Numbered from the stretch's first letter, positions 29,066-38,417 are shown. The stretch: 64,000 nucleotides of DNA from Pseudomonadota bacterium (GCA_023457435.1 JAEWLS010000020.1:84293-148292), one strand, 5' to 3'. The notes: generated from the letters alone by a model not told the origin. Made by a program: numbers and translations.

Positions 29066-29889
29066 TGCGCAGCGGGGCGCTGGCGCTGTTGCTCATGCTG
29101 CCGGCGTCGCTAGCCCATGCGCAGCTTCCAGCGCCGGAGGCGCTGCCCGCAACACCCGCCCCGCTTCCGCAGCAGGGGAACAGCGAGCGCATCCAGATCG
29201 GACTTTCCACCGATCGTATCTCGATCACCTCGGACTTCTCGGGTACCGATCTCGCCGTGATCGGCGCGCTCGACAACGCCGACCCTCAATTGCTGCGGCA
29301 GAACCGTTACGACGTGATCGTTGTCCTCGAAGGCCCGGGCCGGCCGGTCGTCGTGCGCCGCAAGGACCGCGTGTTAGGCGTCTGGATCAACACGGAGTCG
29401 GAGACGTTCGTGAACGTGCCGTCGTCGTACTCCGTCTCGACGACGCGCATGTACCAGGACATCACCAATCCGGAGAGCTACCGGCAGCTTTCGCTGGGAC
29501 CGGAGAATATTCACCTGCAGCCCGCCGACCCCGCCGAGTTGCCCACGACGCTGGCCGAATTCAGCAAGGCGTTGCGTGAGCGGAAGAAGGCGACCGGAGA
29601 ATACAGCGAGCGCATCGGCGGCGTGCAGTTCCTGTCGCAGAACTTGTTCCGCGCAACGGTCAGTCTTCCCGCCAATGTGCCGCTCGGGACGCATCGTGCC
29701 CGCGCATTCCTGTTCAAGGCTGGCGTCTTCGTCGCGGAGTCATCGGCGCCGCTGGCGATCTACAAGGCTGGTTTCGAGCAGCGCGTGTTCGAATATTCGC
29801 GCAGCTACGCATTTCTTTACGGGTTGTTCGCGGTGGCGCTCGCCATGGTCGTTGGCTGGCTCGGAAGCATCGTGTTCCGGAGGGAATGA
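29065..29889 (+). CDS. TIGR02186-family membrane-anchored periplasmic protein
   Basis: A 274-residue protein: signal peptide (about 1-19, SLAHAQ), a periplasmic beta-rich domain starting ERIQIGLSTDRISITSDFSG and containing YDVIVVLEGPGRPVVVRRKDR and LGVWINTES, and one C-terminal membrane helix (about 250-268). This is the TIGR02186 family, nearly always encoded next to a TauE/SafE exporter in alphaproteobacteria; its function is unknown. The topology suggests a periplasmic partner of the exporter. It overlaps the upstream gene by 1 nt and the downstream gene by 4 nt (ATGA). Confidence 0.88.
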   Translation: MRSGALALLLMLPASLAHAQLPAPEALPATPAPLPQQGNSERIQIGLSTDRISITSDFSGTDLAVIGALDNADPQLLRQNRYDVIVVLEGPGRPVVVRRKDRVLGVWINTESETFVNVPSSYSVSTTRMYQDITNPESYRQLSLGPENIHLQPADPAELPTTLAEFSKALRERKKATGEYSERIGGVQFLSQNLFRATVSLPANVPLGTHRARAFLFKAGVFVAESSAPLAIYKAGFEQRVFEYSRSYAFLYGLFAVALAMVVGWLGSIVFRRE

Positions 29890-30371
29890 GCGTGTTCGAA
29901 GAAGCACATCCGGAAGTACCGGCGGACGACCCGACGCGACGGCTGGCGGTGCTGCTTGGGGCCGCCGGTCTCGCACCGTTCGCGGTGCTGTCGTTGTGGC
30001 TCGCGGGGCTGCCGCTCGACCATGAGTGGCGGAGCGCGACGATGCTTCTCCTCACCGGCTACGGCGCAGTCATCCTGTCGTTCCTTGGCGGCACGCGGTG
30101 GGGTCTCGCGGTAGCCCGGCGCGGCGCCGAGGCGCGACGCGACATTGCGATCAGCGTGGTACCGCCACTCCTCGGTTGGGTGGCGCTAGTGCTCCCGCCC
30201 TATCTCGCCTTCGTGCTGCTTGCCGTCGCCTTCGCGGCTCAGGGCGCCTGGGACGCACTGGCCGGTCAGAGTGGTACGCTGCCGCTGTGGTTCGTGCGGC
30301 TGCGCAGTCAGCTTACTGTGGTGGTGGTGATAGCCATGGTCATCGCCTTCGGGGCGACGGCCGCGGGCTAG
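29886..30371 (+). CDS. DUF3429 membrane protein
   Basis: A 161-residue inner-membrane protein with four or five predicted helices (near 20-40, 50-68, 87-105, 107-120 and 138-156) and the family's GYGAVILSFLGGTRWGLA segment. DUF3429 has no assigned function. Its start overlaps the TIGR02186 gene by 4 nt, placing it as the third gene of the TauE unit. It is convergent with pdeM, the ends overlapping by 4 nt. Confidence 0.85.
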   Translation: MSVFEEAHPEVPADDPTRRLAVLLGAAGLAPFAVLSLWLAGLPLDHEWRSATMLLLTGYGAVILSFLGGTRWGLAVARRGAEARRDIAISVVPPLLGWVALVLPPYLAFVLLAVAFAAQGAWDALAGQSGTLPLWFVRLRSQLTVVVVIAMVIAFGATAAG

Positions 30372-31054
30372 CCGGCTGCGAGCAGGGCGCTCGAGATCGG
30401 GAACACCCGGCCGCGGCCAAGCACGTAGGCGACCAGGCTGGCGCGGCCGAACAAGCCTTCATAGGCTCTGTCGAGGATGTTGAGCGTGCCCGTATAGGCG
30501 CCGAAGGCGGGTATGACGATGCGGCGCCCGTCGCTTGCGAAGCATGGCCGGCGAACGGACAGGCCGTGCCGTACGACACGGGCACCGGGGTGGAGATGTC
30601 CGGCAACCTCCGCCTCTGCGCCGGCTCGCGGCTCGTGGCGGAAGGCGAGCCCGCCGATCGACAGCTCCGGCACGAAGTATCCAGGCAGGCCCGATGGCGC
30701 ACGCGGATCGTGATTCCCGGCGATCCAGTACCAGTCACGCCCCGCCATCATCGCCGTAAGCATGTCGCGATACGCCGCGGGCATGCGTTCGGCGCCCCAT
30801 CCGTCATGGAAAGAGTCTCCGAGCGAGACGACGATATCGGGCCGGTGGTCGGCGATGACGGCGGCCAGCCGCGACAACGTCGCCGCAGTGTCATAGGGCG
30901 GCGCGAAATTGCCGCGTCGGGCAAGCGCGGATCCTTTTTCCAGGTGCAGGTCCGATACGACGAGCAGCCGAAGCTCGGGCAGCACGAGCACGCCGCGCGG
31001 ATCGCACAGTGCGCGATGGCCGCCTAACACGATCGCCGAGCCATCCCCTCTCAA
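30368..31054 (-). CDS. pdeM: Ligase-associated DNA damage response phosphoesterase PdeM
   Basis: A 228-residue binuclear calcineurin-like phosphoesterase. Metal ligands: D35 and H37 (SDLHLEKG), D80 and H83 (GDSFHDGWG), N114-H115 (GNHD), and HLHPGA near 153. It belongs to the MPE branch encoded with Lhr-Core helicase, ATP-dependent ligase and exonuclease in the known four-gene repair cluster; family enzymes act on phosphodiesters and DNA ends. It lies 11 nt behind the helicase gene on the same strand. Confidence 0.94.
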   Translation of the reverse strand: MRGDGSAIVLGGHRALCDPRGVLVLPELRLLVVSDLHLEKGSALARRGNFAPPYDTAATLSRLAAVIADHRPDIVVSLGDSFHDGWGAERMPAAYRDMLTAMMAGRDWYWIAGNHDPRAPSGLPGYFVPELSIGGLAFRHEPRAGAEAEVAGHLHPGARVVRHGLSVRRPCFASDGRRIVIPAFGAYTGTLNILDRAYEGLFGRASLVAYVLGRGRVFPISSALLAAG

Positions 31055-31065
31055 GCCGTCCGCCC

Positions 31066-33594
31066 TCAGTTCCAGTTCTCGCCCATGGCTTCCACGATGA
31101 TCTCGTCCGCCGCTTCGGCGAGAACGCTCTCGGTGGCGTTCCCTGCGACGCGCTCCCTGCCAATCTCAAGCATGACCGGTACCGCGAGCGGGGATATCCG
31201 TTCGAGCGGCTTATGCATGATTCGTCCGCGAACGCGCGAGAGCATCTCGGCCAGTCTCCTGACATCAAGAAGGCCGGACGCCGCGTCGGCCCGGGTAGCC
31301 TGAAGAAGGATGTGGTCCGGCTCATGCGTGCGCAGCACGTCGTAGATCAGGTCGGCGGAAACGGTGATCTGGCGTCCGGTCTTCTCCTTGCCCGGATGCC
31401 TCTGGTCGATCATCCCGGCGATGACCGCACAGTTGCGGAAGGTACGCTTGAGCATCCAGCTTTCGTTCAGCCAGCTGTCGAGATCGTCGCCCAGCATGTC
31501 CTCGTCGAAGAGTTCATCGAGCGACAGGTTCCGTTCGAAGAAGGTTCCGAGATCCTCGAGCGCCCAGATAGCCAATGAGTAATCGGTAGCGACGAAGCCG
31601 AGCGGCTTCGCCCCGGCGCGGTCCAGCCTTCGGGTCAGCAGCATACCGAGCGTCTGGTGGGCCATCCGGCCCTCGAAGGAGTAGGCGACCATGTAGAAGC
31701 GGTTGCCGCGGGGGAACGTTTCAACGAGCAGGTCGCGCGGGTGCGGCAGCACCGATTTCTCCTGCTGGAGTCGGAGCCAGTCGGCGACCTGGTTCGGCAA
31801 TGCCTTCCATCGCGAAGGGTCGGCGAGCATGCCGCGCACCTGCTCCGCAAGGTATGTCGTCAGGGGAAACTTGCCGCCATTGTACGACGGCACTTTGGCT
31901 TCGGGCTTGGGCGACGGCGAGACCATCGCCTCGTTGTCGCGGATGCCCTCGTACCGCAGCACCCGACCGGCGAAGACGAAGGTGTCCCCGGGCGACAGGG
32001 TTTCAATGAAATATTCCTCGATCTTGCCCAGAGGCGGGCCGCCCCGCGCGCCGAGACCGCCACTGCGAACCCAGCGCACGGTGAGTTCGGGATTTTCGAC
32101 GATCGTACCGACGTTGAGCCGGTATTGCTGCGCGACTCGGGGGTTTGAGACGCGCCAGCGTCCCTCCCTGTTCTTGCGGATCTTCGCATAACGTTCGTAG
32201 CTGCGCAGCGCATATCCGCCTGTCGCCACGAAATCGATGACGCGGGAAAAGCGCTCGCGCGGCAGATCGCGATAGGGAAGCGCCGACCGGACCTCGTCAT
32301 AGAGCTCGTCCTCGCCGAACGGCTCGGCACATGCCGAGCCGAGCACGTGCTGAGCGAGGACGTCGAGCGCACCGGCCGAGATTGGCGGCGTGTCCTGCGC
32401 GCCAAGATAATTGGCCTCGACGGCGGCACGGCACTCCAGGACCTCGAAGCGGTTTGCCGGCACGAGGATGGCTTCGCTCGGCTCGTCCATGCGGTGATTG
32501 GACCGGCCGATGCGCTGAGCGAGGCGGCTCGCGCCCTTCGGCGCGCCGACATGCACGACGAGATCGACGTCGCCCCAGTCGATGCCGAGGTCTAGTGTCG
32601 ACGTGGCAACGATGGCGCGCAGGCTGCCGCTGCCCATAGCGGTTTCCACCCGCCGCCGCTGGCCGACGTCGAGCGACCCGTGATGCAAGGCGATCGGCAG
32701 CGAATCCTCGTTGATGCGCCAAAGCTCGCCGAAAAGCAGTTCCGCTTGGCTCCGCGTATTGACGAAGAGGATAGTCGTCTTGTGCCGCTTGATGGCCTCG
32801 TACACCTCGGGGATGGCGTAGCGCGCGGAGTGGCCGGCCCAAGGAACGCGCTCGTCGGACTCGAGGATGCTGATCATCGGCTTGGCGCCGCCAGCCACCT
32901 CGATCTTCTCGGAAAGAAACATGTCGCCTTCTGGCTGCTGCGGCATCAGCCACGCGCGCAAGAGATCCGGCTCGGCGACGGTCGCAGACAGCCCGATGGT
33001 GCGCAGTCCGGGGACGAAGCTGCGCAAACGCGCCAGACCGAGCGCCAGGAGGTGCCCGCGTTTCGAAGTGACGAGGGAGTGCAGCTCGTCGAGGACGACA
33101 AAGCGCAGATCCTTGAAGAAACGCCGCGCGTCGGCGGATGCGATCAGCAGCGCCAGCTGTTCCGGCGTCGTCAGCAGGATGTCGGGTGGATTCGTCTTCT
33201 GGCGCGTCCGCTTGTGCGCAGGTGTGTCGCCCGTACGCGTCTCCACGGTCACCGGCAGTCCGATTTCACCGACCGGTTTGCCGAGATTTCTCTCGATATC
33301 GACCGCGAGCGCCTTGAGCGGCGAGATATAGATCGTGTGGATGCCGCGGAACCCCTCGCCCGGCCGGCGCTTCGGGCGCTCGGCGAGATCGACCAGAGCC
33401 GGAAGGAAACCTGCAAGCGTCTTCCCAGCGCCGGTCGGCGCGATCAGCAGGACGGAGTGGCCCGCCTGAGCCTTGCCCAACAGTTCGAGCTGATGCGGGC
33501 GAGGCTGCCAGCCGCGCTCCGCGAACCAGCGGATAAACGGCTCCGGCAATCGCGGGCCGGTCAAAGGCTGCGTGAGGTTGGGGCGGACTGTCAC
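31066..33594 (-). CDS. Ligase-associated DNA damage response DEXH helicase (Lhr-Core type)
   Basis: An 842-residue superfamily 2 3'-5' helicase. Walker A APTGAGKT (52-59), DELH (169-172), GLSATV (201-206), TSTLDLGIDWGDVD and QRIGRSNHR (motif VI), followed by the winged-helix and Lhr-specific C-terminal domains. Size and motifs match Lhr-Core rather than the approximately 1500-residue full Lhr. It unwinds RNA:DNA or DNA duplexes in the cluster with PdeM, exonuclease and ligase. Start MTVRPNLTQPLTGPRLP at 33594. Confidence 0.95.
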   Translation of the reverse strand: MTVRPNLTQPLTGPRLPEPFIRWFAERGWQPRPHQLELLGKAQAGHSVLLIAPTGAGKTLAGFLPALVDLAERPKRRPGEGFRGIHTIYISPLKALAVDIERNLGKPVGEIGLPVTVETRTGDTPAHKRTRQKTNPPDILLTTPEQLALLIASADARRFFKDLRFVVLDELHSLVTSKRGHLLALGLARLRSFVPGLRTIGLSATVAEPDLLRAWLMPQQPEGDMFLSEKIEVAGGAKPMISILESDERVPWAGHSARYAIPEVYEAIKRHKTTILFVNTRSQAELLFGELWRINEDSLPIALHHGSLDVGQRRRVETAMGSGSLRAIVATSTLDLGIDWGDVDLVVHVGAPKGASRLAQRIGRSNHRMDEPSEAILVPANRFEVLECRAAVEANYLGAQDTPPISAGALDVLAQHVLGSACAEPFGEDELYDEVRSALPYRDLPRERFSRVIDFVATGGYALRSYERYAKIRKNREGRWRVSNPRVAQQYRLNVGTIVENPELTVRWVRSGGLGARGGPPLGKIEEYFIETLSPGDTFVFAGRVLRYEGIRDNEAMVSPSPKPEAKVPSYNGGKFPLTTYLAEQVRGMLADPSRWKALPNQVADWLRLQQEKSVLPHPRDLLVETFPRGNRFYMVAYSFEGRMAHQTLGMLLTRRLDRAGAKPLGFVATDYSLAIWALEDLGTFFERNLSLDELFDEDMLGDDLDSWLNESWMLKRTFRNCAVIAGMIDQRHPGKEKTGRQITVSADLIYDVLRTHEPDHILLQATRADAASGLLDVRRLAEMLSRVRGRIMHKPLERISPLAVPVMLEIGRERVAGNATESVLAEAADEIIVEAMGENWN

Positions 33595-33655
33595 GGCGCA
33601 AAACTAGTGCCGCGACGACTGCGCGCCAAGGAAAAAGGAACAAAGGGGGATCGAA

Positions 33656-34552
33656 CTAGCTCCGACGCGCGACGACGATCAGCCCTTCGATCGGCTCACC
33701 CCGGTCCATGCGGATCGTCGCGCGCTCCATGGACACGATACGGAAGCAGGGCTCGAGTAGTCGACGAAGGTATGCCCGCGAGTGAGCGTAGCGCCGCGAA
33801 GGGCGCAGAACGAAGTCATCGGGTCCGTCATGCAGTTCGACGCTGAAGGCGGCGACCGCACCGCTTGTCAAGATCTGCAGGCGCGAGAACAGGCCGTCGA
33901 GCGCTCCGACGTACATCAACACATCCGCGGCGGTTACGAGATCGGCTTTCGCGGGGATTTCAAAGCTCGCCAGATCGGCGTTGGTGAGGCGGCCGTAGAG
34001 CCGCTTGCGTTCCGCCTGCCTCAGCATCCCTGCGGAGATATCGACGCCCTCGATGAAGTCGGCGCGGTCGGTCAGCCGTTCAGCCATCAGTCCGGTGCCG
34101 CATCCGAGGTCGACGAGGTGAGTGAACCGTCCCGGTATCGCCCGGAGCGCGGCCGACAGCACCTCAGGTACGCGGTATTCCAGCCGATCGACAAGAGCGC
34201 CATCGAATTGCGGCGCGTACTGATCGAAAAGCGCCTCGACGAAGGCCGGAGGCGGCGACGCCGGCACGGCGACTTCACCTGCCGCCGCCAGCTTCAGCCC
34301 CGCACCTAGGCGATCCGCCGCGTCGAGCCGCAGCGCTTCGCGATATGCGTCGGAAGCACCAGAGCCTTCCGACAAGGCTTCGAGCATCTCCCCCAGCCGA
34401 TACCATCCCGCTACCCAGCCTGGCACCAGCGCCAGCGTGTCGCGCATGAGTCCGGCGGCCGATATGTGATCGCCCGCCTCATGGAGCATCAGCGCATAGT
34501 CCGCCCGACGGTCGGCGACGAGATCGCCAGACGAGAGCTGTAGCCGCTGCAT
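33656..34552 (-). CDS. TPR-containing SAM-dependent methyltransferase
   Basis: A 298-residue protein: N-terminal TPR-like helices (about 10-90; AGLMRDTLALVPGWVAGWYRLGEML, ASDAYREALRLD), FVEALFDQYAPQFD (104-117), then a class I methyltransferase with motif I LVDLGCGTG (146-154) and ADLVTAADVLMYVG. It resembles the COG4976 group; the substrate is unknown. ATG at 34552 (MQRLQLSSGDL) is preferred over GTG at 34573. It sits between the two halves of the ligase-associated repair cluster, 61 nt upstream of the helicase and divergent from the exonuclease gene. Confidence 0.85.
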   Translation of the reverse strand: MQRLQLSSGDLVADRRADYALMLHEAGDHISAAGLMRDTLALVPGWVAGWYRLGEMLEALSEGSGASDAYREALRLDAADRLGAGLKLAAAGEVAVPASPPPAFVEALFDQYAPQFDGALVDRLEYRVPEVLSAALRAIPGRFTHLVDLGCGTGLMAERLTDRADFIEGVDISAGMLRQAERKRLYGRLTNADLASFEIPAKADLVTAADVLMYVGALDGLFSRLQILTSGAVAAFSVELHDGPDDFVLRPSRRYAHSRAYLRRLLEPCFRIVSMERATIRMDRGEPIEGLIVVARRS

Positions 34553-34655
34553 GTAATGAGGTCCGTCCCGCACCGGCGGGCGGGCGCTGATACTCCTGAC
34601 ACAACGGCGGCGGCAAGAGACTTTTCCGCGGCGCCGGCGAGCCTATGTTCATGCC

Positions 34656-35666
34656 ATGCGCGCCAATCAGGTCCTGCACACACGCCCCGAGGGGCTCTAC
34701 TGTCCCGCCGGCGACTTCTTCATCGACCCGGTGCGGCCGGTCGACCGCGCGTTGATCACCCATGGCCATTCCGACCACGCCCGCCCCGGCCATACGAAGG
34801 TGATGGCGACGCGGCAGACGCTCGACATCATGCGGCTGCGCTACGGCGAGAACTTCGCACAGTCCATGCAAGCCGCGGAGTTCGGCGAGGAAATCAAGGC
34901 CGGAGACGCGACAGTGAGCTTCCATCCGGCCGGCCACGTGCTGGGCTCGGCGCAGATCGCGGTCGAATGCGGAGGACCGAAGATCGTCGCATCCGGGGAC
35001 TACAAGCGCACCCCTGACCCTACGGCACAACACTTCGAGGTCGTGCCCTGCGACGTCTTCATCACCGAGGCAACGTTCGGCCTGCCGGTGTTCCGTCACC
35101 CCTCGCCCGGCGCGGAGATGCGGAGGCTGCTCGATTCCGTGGCGGCGTTTCCCGAACGAACCCACCTGGTCGGCGCCTATGCGCTAGGCAAGGCGCAGCG
35201 CGTCATCCGCCTGCTGCGTGACAATGGCTACGAGAAGCCCATCTACATCCATGGGGCGCTGCAAAAGCTGTGCGACTATTACCAGTCGGAAGGCATCGAT
35301 CTCGGGCGGCTGGAGCCAGCGACGCTCGACGGCGCGAAGAAGACCGACTTCGCCGGCGAAGTCGTCATCGGTACGCCTTCGGCCTTCGCCGACCGCTGGG
35401 CGCGACGCTTCGCCGATCCGGTCGCCTGCTTTGCGTCCGGATGGATGCGCATCCGGCAGCGCGCCAAGCAGCGCGGCGTCGAGTTGCCGCTGATCATTTC
35501 CGACCATTCCGACTGGGACGAACTGATCGAGACCATCCGCGACACCGGCGCGCGCGAGGTCTGGGTGACCCATGGTCGCGAGGAAGCGCTGGTACGCTGG
35601 TGCGAACTCGAGGGCATAGCAGCCAAGGCCCTGCATCTGGTCGGGTTCGAGGACGAGGGCGACTAG
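34656..35666 (+). CDS. Ligase-associated DNA exonuclease (metallo-beta-lactamase/beta-CASP type)
   Basis: A 336-residue metallo-beta-lactamase-fold nuclease related to the SNM1/CPSF family. Metal motif HGHSDHARPGH (36-46), FHPAGHVLGSAQI, SGDYKR, FITEATFGLP and the C-terminal ISDHSDWDELIETI. This is the Exo component of the Lhr/ligase repair cluster, thought to trim DNA ends before sealing. Its TAG shares a G with the GTG start of the ligase gene (TAGTG), so the two are translationally coupled. Confidence 0.94.
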   Translation: MRANQVLHTRPEGLYCPAGDFFIDPVRPVDRALITHGHSDHARPGHTKVMATRQTLDIMRLRYGENFAQSMQAAEFGEEIKAGDATVSFHPAGHVLGSAQIAVECGGPKIVASGDYKRTPDPTAQHFEVVPCDVFITEATFGLPVFRHPSPGAEMRRLLDSVAAFPERTHLVGAYALGKAQRVIRLLRDNGYEKPIYIHGALQKLCDYYQSEGIDLGRLEPATLDGAKKTDFAGEVVIGTPSAFADRWARRFADPVACFASGWMRIRQRAKQRGVELPLIISDHSDWDELIETIRDTGAREVWVTHGREEALVRWCELEGIAAKALHLVGFEDEGD

Positions 35667-37306
35667 TGAACCGCTTCGCCGAACTACTCGATCGACTGGT
35701 GCTGACGGCGTCGCGCAATGCCAAGCTGAAGCTGATGCGCGACTACTTCGCGTCGACGCCCGATCCTGACCGAGGCTATGCGCTCGCAGCCATTGCCGGC
35801 GACCTTTCCTTCGCCAGCGTCAAGCCCGCAGTGCTGCGCACGCTTGCGTTGGAGCGCATGGACGAGGTCCTCCTGGCCTATTCGTACGACTATGTCGGGG
35901 ATCTCGCGGAGACGCTGTCGCTGGTGTGGCCGGAATCGAACGTGCGCTACAACGCGCCGCCGCCGACGCTTGGCGAGGTCGTCCACATGCTCGACGGGGC
36001 CAGCCGGTCCGATGCGCCGAAGCTGCACGCAGCCCTGCTCGACCGTCTCGACACCTCTGGACGCTTCGCCGCCATCAAGCTGGTCACCGGCGGTCTGCGC
36101 ATAGGCTTTTCGGCGCGCCTCGCGCGACAGGCGCTCGCCGATTACGGCAACGTCGACGTCGCCGAGATCGAGGAAGTCTGGCACGGTCTCTCGCCGCCCT
36201 ATCTGCCGTTGTTCGCCTGGCTCGACGGACTGGCGGAGAAGCCGGAGCGCGCCGCCGCGGCGCTGTTCCGCCCGGTCATGCTGTCGAATGCGATCGAAGA
36301 GCGCGACCTCGATAAGCTCGACCCTGCCGAGTATGCGGCCGAGTGGAAGTGGGACGGCATCCGCATCCAGGCGGTGAGCGAGGCCGGTGTGCAACGCATC
36401 TATTCGCGTACCGGGGACGACATCTCCGGCTCTTTTCCGGACCTGCTCGACGCGATGAACTTCGAAGGCGCGATAGACGGCGAACTGCTTGTCGGTTCGC
36501 CCGCCAGCGGCCCTCGAAGCTTCTCGGACCTGCAGCAGCGGCTCAACCGCAAGACAGTGTCGGCAAAGATGCTGACGCAGTATCCGGTGTTCGCGCGCTG
36601 CTACGACATCCTGTTCGACGGCGACGAGGACCTGCGATCTCTGCCTTTCACGGGACGTCGGGAGCGGCTGGAGGGTTTCGTCGCAAAGCTCGATCCGGAG
36701 CGGTTCGACGTGTCGCCCCTGGTGCCCTTCCCCGATTTCGCGACGCTGGACGGGATGCGCGGCGCGCCGCCGCACCCGGTGATCGAAGGCGTCATGCTGA
36801 AGCGGCTGGATTCGCCCTATCTTGCGGGCCGCCCGAAGGGGCCCTGGTTCAAGTGGAAGCGCGATCCGTTCACCGTGGACGCGGTGCTGATGTACGCGCA
36901 GCGCGGCCATGGCAAACGATCCAGCTTCTACTCCGACTACACGTTCGGCGTGTGGGCCGGGCCGGAGGACAAGCCCGAGCTTGTGCCCGTGGGAAAGGCC
37001 TATTTCGGCTTCACGGACGACGAATTGAAGCAGCTCGACAAGTTCGTCCGCGACAACACGGTAGAGCGCTTCGGCCCGGTGCGTTCGGTGCGCGCCGAGC
37101 CGCGGCATGGGCTCGTGATCGAGGTCGCGTTCGAGGGCCTGAACCGCTCGACGCGGCATCGGTCCGGGGTAGCCATGCGCTTTCCGCGCGTCTCGCGCCT
37201 GCGCTGGGACAAGCCACCGGCCGAAGCTGACAGGATCGAGGTCCTGACCGCAATGCTGGACGAACCGTCGCCGCAGACGAGGACTACTCCGCGGGTGCGA
37301 GCCTGA
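35666..37306 (+). CDS. Cluster-associated ATP-dependent DNA ligase
   Basis: A 546-residue ligase. An alpha-helical N-terminal DNA-binding domain (about 1-200) is followed by the nucleotidyltransferase domain with adenylated K228 in EWKWDGIR, IDGELL, EGVMLKRLDSPY and the K..WFKWKRDP motif V, then an OB domain (about 420-530). GTG at 35666 overlaps the exonuclease stop. Unlike LigD, there is no polymerase or phosphoesterase fusion and no Ku gene nearby. It belongs with exonuclease, Lhr-Core and PdeM. Its 3' end overlaps the convergent gene by 23 nt. Confidence 0.94.
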   Translation: MNRFAELLDRLVLTASRNAKLKLMRDYFASTPDPDRGYALAAIAGDLSFASVKPAVLRTLALERMDEVLLAYSYDYVGDLAETLSLVWPESNVRYNAPPPTLGEVVHMLDGASRSDAPKLHAALLDRLDTSGRFAAIKLVTGGLRIGFSARLARQALADYGNVDVAEIEEVWHGLSPPYLPLFAWLDGLAEKPERAAAALFRPVMLSNAIEERDLDKLDPAEYAAEWKWDGIRIQAVSEAGVQRIYSRTGDDISGSFPDLLDAMNFEGAIDGELLVGSPASGPRSFSDLQQRLNRKTVSAKMLTQYPVFARCYDILFDGDEDLRSLPFTGRRERLEGFVAKLDPERFDVSPLVPFPDFATLDGMRGAPPHPVIEGVMLKRLDSPYLAGRPKGPWFKWKRDPFTVDAVLMYAQRGHGKRSSFYSDYTFGVWAGPEDKPELVPVGKAYFGFTDDELKQLDKFVRDNTVERFGPVRSVRAEPRHGLVIEVAFEGLNRSTRHRSGVAMRFPRVSRLRWDKPPAEADRIEVLTAMLDEPSPQTRTTPRVRA

Positions 37307-38417
37307 TTTCGAAGATGTCGATGGCCCTGGTGCCGCTTTCGACGTCGGTGACGATGGAGATCGCGCCGTCCGAGCCCGGCTGACCGGACGGCAGCTCCAC
37401 CTCGAAGAGATAGTCGGATCGATGCAAGCCGACGACATAGCGACGCCTGCCGCAGTCGCCGAGGTCGCGGAAGTTGCATGACACCGAGATCTGGCTCTCC
37501 TGCCCTTCCTGCGCGCGCGCGACGATGTCGAACACCGCCTTGCCGCCCGCAACGGCAGCCAGCGCGGCGCGGCTGATGCCGAAGGTGATTGGCGCGTCGG
37601 GCGCGCCGGAACGCACGCGCAGGAACGGCGTCTTCTCCTCCCGCAGCACTTCGGCGGATGCGCCGGGCGCGGTGTTCACCGCGGCGGCGTCGCCGGGCGA
37701 GAACACCGTTATCCAATCGAGCTCGGCGCTATCTCCGCCGCTCAGAGGCGGCGGTGCGTCCGGCGTGAATTCTTCTTCCTCGAGCTCGACTGGCGGGTTC
37801 GGCACCGATCCATCGTCGCGTCCGAAGAAACCGGTCTCGACTGCCCACCACCCGGCGATCGCAGCCATTGCGAGAACTGTCACGACGATGAGCAGGACGC
37901 CCCAGGGCCGACGGCGCTCCTGCGCTGCCTCGTCAGGATAGTCGTCGCGGGTGTCGCCCGCTACGCCAGGCAACGTGTATCCAGAGGGAACCGCTTCCCG
38001 CCGTGGCGTCATCTCGAGCGGCTCGAAGCTCTCGACCGGGGCTGTTCGATGCGGTGCGTCGACGGACGGCACCGGTGCTGCAGAGGCTGGCTGGGAAGAC
38101 GGGTGGTCGACGGCGGGTCCGGAAGGCGCTGGCGCCGGCCGCGGCACGAACTCACGCTCGATGACGATGATGCGATCCTTGAGCACCTCGCGACGCCGCT
38201 GCGCCTCGTCGGCGCTCATGTCGGGCGTCTCGACGATCTTCTTTTCGAGAGCCGCGAAGACGGAACGATAGACGCGCTCACGAAAAGCGCGGTCGCGTGC
38301 GTCGCCACGCGCCAGCGCGTTTCTTATCGCGCTCTCAATCCCGTCCACTCGCCCACGATCCTCATAAGCCGCGAAAGCATCGTTAGATGCTGCAAGCCCG
38401 GCTCGCAACGGTTCCAC
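37284..38417 (-). CDS. Unidentified single-pass membrane protein
   Basis: About 377 residues if GTG at 38417 is the start (no ATG fits; the exact start is uncertain). The N-terminal helical part reads EDRGRVDGIESAIRNALARGD and RDRAFRERVYRSVFAALEKKI, then ADEAQRRREVLKDRI. A Pro-rich linker, one membrane helix (about 195-215; PWGVLLIVVTVLAMAAIAGWW) and an acidic EEEEF linker lead to a C-terminal beta-rich domain (about 265-375) with paired cysteines (CNFRDLGDCG), probably periplasmic. The family is known to me only as a conserved hypothetical in rhizobia. It is divergent from nitronate monooxygenase across a region carrying the MerR-type operator. Confidence 0.72.
   Translation of the reverse strand: MEPLRAGLAASNDAFAAYEDRGRVDGIESAIRNALARGDARDRAFRERVYRSVFAALEKKIVETPDMSADEAQRRREVLKDRIIVIEREFVPRPAPAPSGPAVDHPSSQPASAAPVPSVDAPHRTAPVESFEPLEMTPRREAVPSGYTLPGVAGDTRDDYPDEAAQERRRPWGVLLIVVTVLAMAAIAGWWAVETGFFGRDDGSVPNPPVELEEEEFTPDAPPPLSGGDSAELDWITVFSPGDAAAVNTAPGASAEVLREEKTPFLRVRSGAPDAPITFGISRAALAAVAGGKAVFDIVARAQEGQESQISVSCNFRDLGDCGRRRYVVGLHRSDYLFEVELPSGQPGSDGAISIVTDVESGTRAIDIFEIRLAPAE

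Noticed and set aside
35684..37552. 622-codon open frame antisense to the DNA ligase gene
   Set aside because: The plus strand encodes a ligase with all motifs; the antisense translation has no recognisable feature.
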